DNA from: Glandiceps talaboti
Lineage: Eukaryota; Hemichordata; Enteropneusta; Spengelidae
Assembly (NCBI RefSeq): GCF_964340395.1
Contig: NC_135567.1
Coordinates: forward strand, 9,870,484 to 9,934,483
Reading direction: 5' to 3'
DNA: 64,000 nucleotides
The first letter of the stretch is position 1. Each line of letters starts with the position of its first letter. The notes under the pieces were generated by a model. That model ran no database searches, had not been told where the DNA came from, and saw only the letters and a list, made by a program, of their open reading frames with translations. Shown here piece after piece: positions 57,000 to 64,000 of this stretch. Made by a program: the position numbers and the translations under genes.

Positions 57000-58840
57000 A
57001 TTATTATAATAATTGTGTTATTATTAGAATGTTAGCTGCTGAGAACTTATGTCTGAAACTAAGAATGTCATTGATTGTTTTATTACTGTATAGTAGACAA
57101 CATAAAGAGTAATATTATACATAGCACTTGATCCGTGACATTTAATCTAACACAATTAACAGTATCACTGTGTTGATGATAAAATAAATAAAAGTGTTAC
57201 TCTATTGCAGAACTCTATTACAGTGAATTTCACAATACCATTCAGTTTTTCTGTTTATTACAACCATACAGAAACCAACAACAAACGTCATATGCCACAT
57301 TTCAATAGCAAAATTGCATTTTTTGCTATATTTAGTCTAAATGCAATAAACCATTAAATGTATCGCTACTACGTACAGACATATGGGCGCCGATGATTTT
57401 CTTAGTATCAAACACTCGATCAGTTGCACGTAAAATGTCCTTTGCAGTGTTCATTTGATGTCTGTATGGTGGCATGTGTAGTTCATTTCACTTAGACAAA
57501 ATGTAGCAAGAAACTGTACTCATTCTATCTTTGCTATCTTAAAGTGTAGCATGTCAAATTTCTTATTGGTTTATACGTCAAACAGGAAAGCTGAACGGTA
57601 TTGTGAAATTTGCTGTACACCTTTCAATACATTGTTTCAAGAATTCCCAGTGTTCATGTATTGTAGTTGGACTAATATCATAACTAGGCAAAGCCCATAA
57701 GCTCGCGCAGGGTAGATTCATTTGTTACCGGCTGCCTGGGCCTGGATTCGGACACTTGATTTGGGTCATTTTCCAGGGGTGTTGACCATCAAAAATTATT
57801 TTATTGAATGACATCTAATTCTCTGACATAGACGAGAGAACTAAAGAAAGTCAACACTCTATGCAGTTGTCGGTTTCAAAAACCACCATAGCCATTAGAT
57901 TAATATTGTTGATTTTCAATCAGCCAACTTATCATATACCCTCCACCAACGTTGGTCTTTGGATAAATGTTTTGTTAACATGTTGCCGAACATCACGATT
58001 TCTGAATTCAACTCGATGATTTAGGAATATTACTCTACCAACAGACATAGGAAAGCAGTTATTCTTTTTAGAACATGTAAAAAAAATCAATTATCGACAA
58101 TATAAATGTCAAAACCGCACTTCCAAAACCGGAAATTCAACTGCGCTATAGCTATGTCATCAGTGGTCCGTATCACGTACTGCCGTGCATCAAACTTCCA
58201 AATAATTTCTCCTAGTGGTACAGCGATGCCTTGATACTCGTTACAATGTTACGATAATCATGCCAACAGGTCTACTGTTACAATATTGCAATGCATGGCG
58301 ATGTTATGTCGCCTATGCTATATGACAATACGGTAGCGCGTGGAGGATGCATGTAGCACGTAGAAGCACGTAGTATATGGAAGGCACATGCGTAGTCACT
58401 GCGCGCCGCAATGCATCCCTGGGAGAACCACCAAATTTTTTCGCATAGTATATACGACGCGCATGCGTACTAGTCATTGAGCCGCTACGCGGCAGCTTTG
58501 CTGCCGCTGCGCGAGCTAATAACAATTCCATTTACAACTAATGCAGCTTTAACAAACACCGATGCATGTGACAATTTGTAGAGCATCACATGATTAATAT
58601 CATGACTGTAAATGACAAATAGCATGGGACCTTAAGTCAGACGAGGTTAAAGGTCATAAAAGATAAACTGGACACGGTTTGTTAAACAACTATAGCAGGT
58701 AGTATAGGGGATATTAATAGAACCTACTGTAAATTATACTGTAGAAAATAACAATACAGGTATACAACACACATAAACAGTCATGTTTACTTTATTGGAA
58801 TATTGCCATGTTAGGTGAAAAGTTAAACAATAATATCAAA
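57000..58840. other. Intergenic sequence with a GC-rich patch
   Basis: No exon recognised. 58,300-58,515 is unusually GC- and CpG-rich (gtagcgcgtgg, cactgcgcgccgc, cgacgcgcatgcg) and ends in a hairpin GCGGCAGC-ttt-GCTGCCGC at 58,489-58,507. It may be a dispersed element or a small CpG island. Confidence 0.45.
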
Positions 58841-58846
58841 ACTTAG

Positions 58847-58876
58847 TGACGTCATGGATATGCATAAATGACGTCA
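58847..58876. promoter_or_regulatory. Pair of CRE palindromes
   Basis: Two perfect TGACGTCA sites at 58,847-58,854 and 58,869-58,876, 22 bases apart (about two helical turns), followed by a half-site TTACGTCA at about 58,886. This is the consensus for CREB/ATF/bZIP factors. It lies about 3 kb upstream of the ABC transporter exons and 3 kb downstream of the Roc gene. Confidence 0.45.
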
Positions 58877-60550
58877 TCGATTGAATTACGTCAAATCTTA
58901 CAACTACTTACCTAATGCATAGATATAATTTGTGGTCAGATATTCAGCGTCTTTCAAAATTGAACTGAACACTGTATGCTGCGTACGCCACCAATTTACA
59001 TGCAATTAAGATAACCATTGCTGGAACCATTGCAGAAAACATCCAATTATAATGGTGATAAATTGCCTTCGAAATCCTATATTAGTCTGCATCCAAAATG
59101 ATCCATAGCTATGTTTATGAACTGTTCAAAATGCGGGTATAGGCTCACTTTTTAGACTAGTAGGCAATATGTTTTGAATTGACATTACAAGGCGCCTTTA
59201 TTACATAGGGACACGTATATAAAGACCAGGTAAGAGAAATTTCAATCATTATATTGGTTACCTGTGAAGACTAATATTAACCTGGTATTACTGTGAAGAA
59301 GAAACTTCTCCACTATCTATGGTTGTAAAAATATTGTAAGCTTCTGTACTAGCTTTTAGTATGTGCAATATAAATGTAAATACTAGCCTTACCACGCAGA
59401 CTGACAAGAGAAAGCGGTTTGCTAATCAAGTGGTTCACTGCAGCTCACTGGTGTAAATAGAAACAGTATACACACAAATGAAAGGGATAAAATTGGTGTA
59501 TTCTGTAAAAGGTAAAATTTAATGATAACAATTTAAATATTTTAAAATGTAAATTGTGGTTGTCAATCACCAAAAGCCTGCTACATGTTGAAATACTTAG
59601 TGGTTTACAGTTCACAGGCACTTAGGGGGCATTTATACATATATTCGTAGACAGCATGTCATGTTGACAGCCCTACATACCCTATTTTACTCTCACAACC
59701 AAGCCCCATACCAAGTAAACATTTCAATGTGTAGATACGAGATAACAATAAACACGAGACTAAAACTATATGCTCTGTAAGGTTTTGCTAAAATGAAAGC
59801 TGGCTATAGTATATCAAGCACTATACGAAAAGTCAAATTTACCCACCTTTACCCAACCTTTACCCTACCTGTGACCCACCTAACTACCATCTCTGTCAAG
59901 GGGTAGTACGAGACGAAGTGACACTTTTGACTGCCTACAACCCCCAGGGGAGAGATCACCAAGGGTAAATTATAAGTCAAAGGTGGAAATTCGTCTCATA
60001 CTCACCACATTTACACATCCTCTGCTAAAGATTTACCCCGGTGGAAAGACATGGACAAATATGACTTTTCGTATAGTGAAGGTTTATGTAAAATCTTACA
60101 CTTGTGAAAGTCAACATCACTGTGTCTCTGTGCTTAACCACGATGCCTTGATAACCATGTACGTCTTGTCTGAATATTCCTTAATTACTACTCACCTATG
60201 CGGTTTCCAAATTCAGATTTAGAATCAGCTTCAGATTCAGATTCAGATTCAGATTCGTTATTGCCATATGTATAAGAACACTGTAATATAACTATTCACG
60301 AGTATTCCTAAACAGTGTAAAAGAGAAAGAAGATAAACTGGACGGATAAAAACAACAAGATAAAAGTGGAAATCATATCAAACCTATCTAATTCATGAAA
60401 TGGATAAAAGTGTTCAACAGTTATTTTTAAGCTTTGGTGCTTGTTTTTAAAAATAAATTGACTTAAAGACTCATTAATTACTACTCGCCTATGTGGTTTC
60501 CATATCAACCCTACCTAAAAGTGTTAAACAGCTATTTTTAAGCTTTGGTG
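58877..60550. other. Intergenic sequence, possible transporter promoter region
   Basis: No exon recognised. A TATATAAAG at about 59,215-59,223 could be a TATA box, with weak support. A short (TTCAGA)n occurs at 60,230-60,257. A roughly 100-bp segment (ttaattactactc, tatgcggtttcca) is duplicated at about 60,180 and 60,473. Confidence 0.35.
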
Positions 60551-60554
60551 CTTG

Positions 60555-60910
60555 TGTTATTTCTGCGTTTAGTACACTTGTATTGATTACTGTTATCAAT
60601 TTAAAGGAAAAGTCCAGTCAGACCTATTTCGGCCTTTAATACACTTGTATTGATTACTGCTATCAACCTAAAGAAAAATTCCAGTCAGACTTATTTCTGC
60701 CTTTAGTACACGTGTATTGATTACTGCTATCAATTTAAAATGAAAAATTCGTTCAGACGTATTTCTACCTTTAGTACATTTGTATCAACTTGAAGAATAG
60801 TTCAGTCAGACTTATTTCTACCTTTAGTGCACTTGTATTGATTACTGCTATCAACTTAGACAAAATGTCCATTCAGACTTACTTGTACATTGTACCTTTG
60901 GTACACCTAC
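60555..60910. repeat. Diverged tandem repeat of about 70 bp, five copies
   Basis: Repeating gtacacttgtattgattact, gctatcaa, ccagtcagac and ttatttctaccttta. Copies are diverged and differ in length. Confidence 0.75.
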
Positions 60911-60998
60911 ATATATTATTACTATGGATGGTACAATATTAGTTTGGTCAACAATGATTTGGAGGAATTCTTTTTTTCAACATAGGACAATTGTGAAA

Positions 60999-61071
60999 AT
61001 GGATGAAGCTAACAACTATGATTACTATAGCAACGAATGGCAGGAGTTGACAGACATCTTAAATACGGTGT
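60999..61071 (+). CDS. Candidate first coding exon of the ABC transporter
   Basis: ATG followed by DEANNYDYYSNEWQELTDI and LNT before a GT-rich donor zone (GTGTGTGATG). A donor at 61,072 would leave phase 1, which fits the next exon at 62,084. Composition is protein-like, but there is no family signature in this N-terminal region and other starts are possible. Confidence 0.3.
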
Positions 61072-61207
61072 GTGATGTATTTTGGGTGTTCTTAATTCAT
61101 ATCTTTATGTTCATATATATATAGACCTCTACTTAAAATTTAATAACTGCAACTCGAATAATTTTTAAAACTGTTTTGTTAGATACAATGACTTAAATCT
61201 GCTATTG

Positions 61208-61704
61208 TAACCCTGTACAGTATTGAATCACCTGTGGATAAATGTGTTTGTGTAGCAATACATATGGTATGGTGTAATATAACCCTGTAGAGTATTAAAT
61301 AACCTGTGGATAAATGTGTTTGTGAAGCAATACATATGGTATGGTGTAATATAACCCTGTAGAGTATTGAATGACCTGTGGATAAATGTGTTTGTGAAGC
61401 AATACATATGGTATGGTGTAATATAACCCTGTAGAGTATTGAATGACCTGTGGATAAATGTATTTGTGTAGCAGTACATATGATATGGTTTAATATAACC
61501 CTGTACAGTATTGAATCACCTGTGGATAAATGTGTTTGTGTAGCAGTACATATGGTATGGTTTAATATAACCCTGTACAGTATTGAATCACCTGTGGGTA
61601 ACTCTGTTTGTGTAGCAATACATATGGTATGGTGTAATATAACCCTGTACAGTATTGAATCACCTGTGGATAAATGTATTTGTGTAGCAGTACATATGAT
61701 ACAA
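61208..61704. repeat. 72-bp minisatellite, 7 copies
   Basis: ccctgta recurs at 61,211, 61,283, 61,355, 61,427, 61,499, 61,571 and 61,643. The unit contains gtattgaatcacctgtggat and gcaatacatatggtatgg. The length is a multiple of three, so frames stay open on both strands without being genes. Confidence 0.93.
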
Positions 61705-62083
61705 TATGTACAAAATAATCAACATTTTGTTTGCAGCAAATAATCAATTTCTTTCCATTTATTTCTACACCTCTGCTTGCAGAGAATATGTGTTCTATAA
61801 ATCTTCTATAATATTACTATTTGTATTAATAAGCGCCCCCTATCGCCAATCAGTAAGGTTATCATTTAACTTAAACGAACACAGCTGTGTGTTTCTTTGA
61901 GAATTCTCGAAAACTTTAACAAGTCGAGATAGAAATGTACTTTGCAGGAAGTGAACGACATGAACAAATTTCGATAGAATTCTGTATCGTTTGTTCTTCA
62001 TTTCCCAATGATATTTGTTCATAATCAAAATAACTTAAAATTTGTGAAATTAAAAAAAAAAATATTATGCAATAAAAACTTAG

Positions 62084-62251
62084 CAGGAAAATATTTGTTT
62101 ACGTCTGAGGATGTTGATGAAGCACATTGGCAGTCACAATCACATCTAAAGAAAGAAGAACAAGTTACTTTAATGTGGGCCAATATCACTGCTGCCAAGA
62201 CACCTTTAACAGGAAGTGATACCTTAAAGGAAGATGTCATTCTAAATAGAG
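62084..62251 (+). CDS. ABCG-type transporter exon before Walker A
   Basis: Encodes GKYLFTSEDVDEAHWQSQS, then KKEEQVTLMWANITAAKTPL and TLKEDVILNR. VTLMWANI is the first strand of an ABCG nucleotide-binding domain, and DVILNR leads directly into VSGIAQPGE in the next exon. The donor G|GTAAGT is strong, phase 1. The left boundary (tag at 62,081-62,083) is the most likely acceptor but has a poor pyrimidine tract. A GTAT/GT microsatellite starts 10 bases after the exon. Confidence 0.8.
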
Positions 62252-62261
62252 GTAAGTTTCC

Positions 62262-62323
62262 TATGTATGTATGTATGTATGTATGTATGTATGTATGTAT
62301 GTATGTATGTATGTATGTATGTA

Positions 62324-62354
<31 letters not shown>
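62262..62354. repeat. (GTAT)n(GT)n microsatellite
   Basis: Starts 10 bases downstream of the exon donor. The Tyr-Val-Cys-Met and His-Thr-Tyr-Ile ORFs are artefacts. Confidence 0.95.
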
Positions 62355-62489
62355 ACGTACGTGTATCTGTTTATCACTTTGTGACATCATTGGTTCATTT
62401 AAAATACGTTCTAAATATGTGTCTTTTTTGGCGAAAAATGTATCATTATAAAGCAACTGAGCAGACAGGGCTAAATGGGTAGGTAGGCA

Positions 62490-62660
62490 AATACAGACTT
62501 TTAAAAATGTATGCAAATATGCAGGACCACGTCCATAGCAACAGTTAAGATGGTTTATTTTGCAAAAAAGTTAAGAAAAATTCCAAAAATTTATGCAAAT
62601 ATGCCTAGCAACAAATACCACGCCCATAGCAGCAGCCAAATACAGTTGTTCATTAACGCC
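62490..62660 (-). repeat. Dispersed repeat, inverted relative of 34,110-34,470
   Basis: On the minus strand: tgctgctatgggcgtgg, ttgctaggcatatttgcat. Two diverged copies in a row. Confidence 0.6.
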
Positions 62661-62733
62661 ATTGGCTTCATTTTTTTACCATTGGAAAATAAGTATTAAT
62701 TCATTGTCTCATAATTATTTATCCCTTATTAAG

Positions 62734-62782
62734 TTTCTGGTATTGCCCAGCCTGGTGAACTTCTAGCTATCCTTGGACTAAG
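62734..62782 (+). CDS. ABCG-type transporter exon leading into Walker A
   Basis: 49 bp coding SGIAQPGELLAILGL between partial codons. Acceptor ttattaag, donor AG|GTAATA. PGELLAILG immediately precedes the Walker A loop in ABCG proteins. Confidence 0.88.
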
Positions 62783-62923
62783 GTAATATCACTTGTGTCA
62801 ACATATCATATGAATAATACCAGCATGGCCATGTCACATACACTGTATGCTTCACTGTCCATATTGCTTGACAAAAGTTAGACTAAGGATAACTGATCAA
62901 GACCAATGATTCTTGTTAACATG

Positions 62924-62925
<2 letters not shown>

Positions 62926-62955
<30 letters not shown>

Positions 62956-62976
62956 CATACATACATACATACATAC
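62926..62976. repeat. (CATA)n microsatellite
   Basis: About 12 copies in the intron before the Walker A exon. Same motif as the GTAT repeats, opposite strand. Confidence 0.95.
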
Positions 62977-63387
62977 GTTAGAGAAGTCTCTAAGCACCCT
63001 TCCCCATCATACATTTCTACTCTTTGTCTTGATACAGTGCAAACTTCAGGATGATTCAACATGATACTCAATGTTTATTAATGAAATTATTAATTCTTAC
63101 TAGTGTTCAATAAATGTTAGTGTTCATTATTTTATAATAATATTAACTCACATGCATGTTTTGAAACTATATTTTTCTCCACTTCCACTATCAGCTAAAA
63201 TATGTAAACTCGCTAAAATGGTTTGTTGCTGGATGTGTCCTGACTTATTCAGTTGCACTGAAAAGGGCCAACCCCTCCCTTCCTTTCTTTCCTTCCTTCC
63301 TCCTTTCGAGGTTATCGTGATTGTAGTAAAATTTTAAATGAAGAAGATTAAAATGCATCTTTTACGTATCATATGCTCTTATTCCAG

Positions 63388-63580
63388 TGGGAGTGGTAAA
63401 ACAACATTAATGAGCATCCTCTCAGGACGACCAATAGGAAAGCTTTACGTCAGCGGTAAAATTGTTGGTAAAATTGGTGACGTCATTCTACGTGATGGAA
63501 TGAGAACACAGTCTGTGTTTGCACAGCAAGAAGCTACATTTTATGGATTACAGACAGTTAGGGAACATCTAATGTTTAGA
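63388..63580 (+). CDS. ABCG-type transporter exon with Walker A and Q-loop start
   Basis: Completes Walker A across the junction as GLSGSGKTT, then LMSILSGRPIGKLYVSGKI, VFAQQEATFYGLQTVREHL and MFR. FAQQE holds the Q-loop glutamine, and TVREHLMFR is the usual helix after it in ABCG. It ends AGA|GTAAGG, phase 0. The signature, Walker B and transmembrane half lie beyond the window. ABCG half-transporters dimerise and export lipids, sterols or pigments' precursors; the substrate cannot be told from this part. Confidence 0.92.
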
Positions 63581-63847
63581 GTAAGGCACGTTTAATGTTA
63601 TGTAAATAAACGATTACATACTTTTGACGGGTGCCGTACAGTATTTTAATGTTGCATAATGTTATTAATGTTTATGCTATGTTATGCTATTTTGTATTAT
63701 CTCATCACAAATAATGTGTAAAATTGCAGAAAAACATAAAATAACAGAAATATGTAACATATTAAAAGTAGTGCATATACACACTTTATTAACTATATAA
63801 ATCATAACTATTAACATCCAATTCCAACATATACAGATGTGTGTAAT

Positions 63848-64000
<153 letters not shown>

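Noticed and set aside
58313-58531. Minus-strand ORF over the GC-rich patch
   Set aside because: Open because of high GC content. No family resemblance and no conserved motif.
62008-62083. ATG at 62,008 as the start of the transporter
   Set aside because: It reads through an A-run giving poly-Lys, unlike an ABCG N-terminus. An acceptor at 62,083 with an upstream exon is more likely, though not proven.

Overview
This is a stretch of eukaryotic, metazoan nuclear DNA. It is AT-rich and full of microsatellites, minisatellites and dispersed repeats, and its genes are split into short exons by GT-AG introns. The recognisable proteins are an ankyrin-Roc-COR-Death protein, an ABCG-type transporter and one exon of a fatty-acid transport protein / very-long-chain acyl-CoA synthetase. 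An invertebrate animal such as a lancelet, hemichordate or lophotrochozoan fits best. The species cannot be fixed from sequence alone, and no bacterial, organellar or viral genes were seen.

Bases 1-32,250 are almost gene-free. They are a mosaic of repeats: 5'-truncated LINE reverse-transcriptase ends on the minus strand (about 1,255-1,525, 6,725-7,183, 8,636-8,975), a SINE-like element (about 4,823-5,170), shuffled blocks of several hundred bases, and a composite satellite-like family from about 12,360 to 32,245. That family combines a left block, a CpG-rich 22-bp minisatellite, a captured LINE fragment and a right block. Its 1.5-kb core is triplicated in tandem at 13,151-17,684. The one convincing coding exon here is a minus-strand SLC27A-like exon at 29,720-29,817. 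It has good splice sites on both sides, but no partner exons were found.

Bases 33,687-55,880 (plus strand) hold the main gene, an ankyrin-Roc-COR-Death protein that resembles DAPK1 without its kinase. One 99-bp ankyrin exon is followed by a 10-kb tandem array with a unit of about 1,017 bp. Each unit carries two 99-bp, phase-0 exons (type A and type B), and each exon encodes exactly one 33-residue ankyrin repeat. I count 10 intact A exons, 8 intact B exons and 3 dead B exons. The array ends in a 2.4-kb 66/39-bp minisatellite. Six further exons then encode a half ankyrin repeat, the Roc GTPase and the start of COR, and a terminal exon encodes the rest of COR, a Death domain and an Asp16-Tyr5 tail. 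If every intact exon were used, the protein would be about 1,400 residues plus an N-terminus that I could not find.

Bases 55,932-60,900 have no gene that I can support, but contain a pair of perfect CRE palindromes at 58,847 and 58,869. From 62,084 to 63,580 (plus strand), three exons encode the start of an ABCG-family half-transporter up to and past the Walker A motif; the gene continues beyond the window. The window ends inside a (GTCT)n/(CT)n microsatellite. The genes look functionally independent: a putative death/immune signalling scaffold, a lipid-type exporter and an acyl-CoA synthetase exon.
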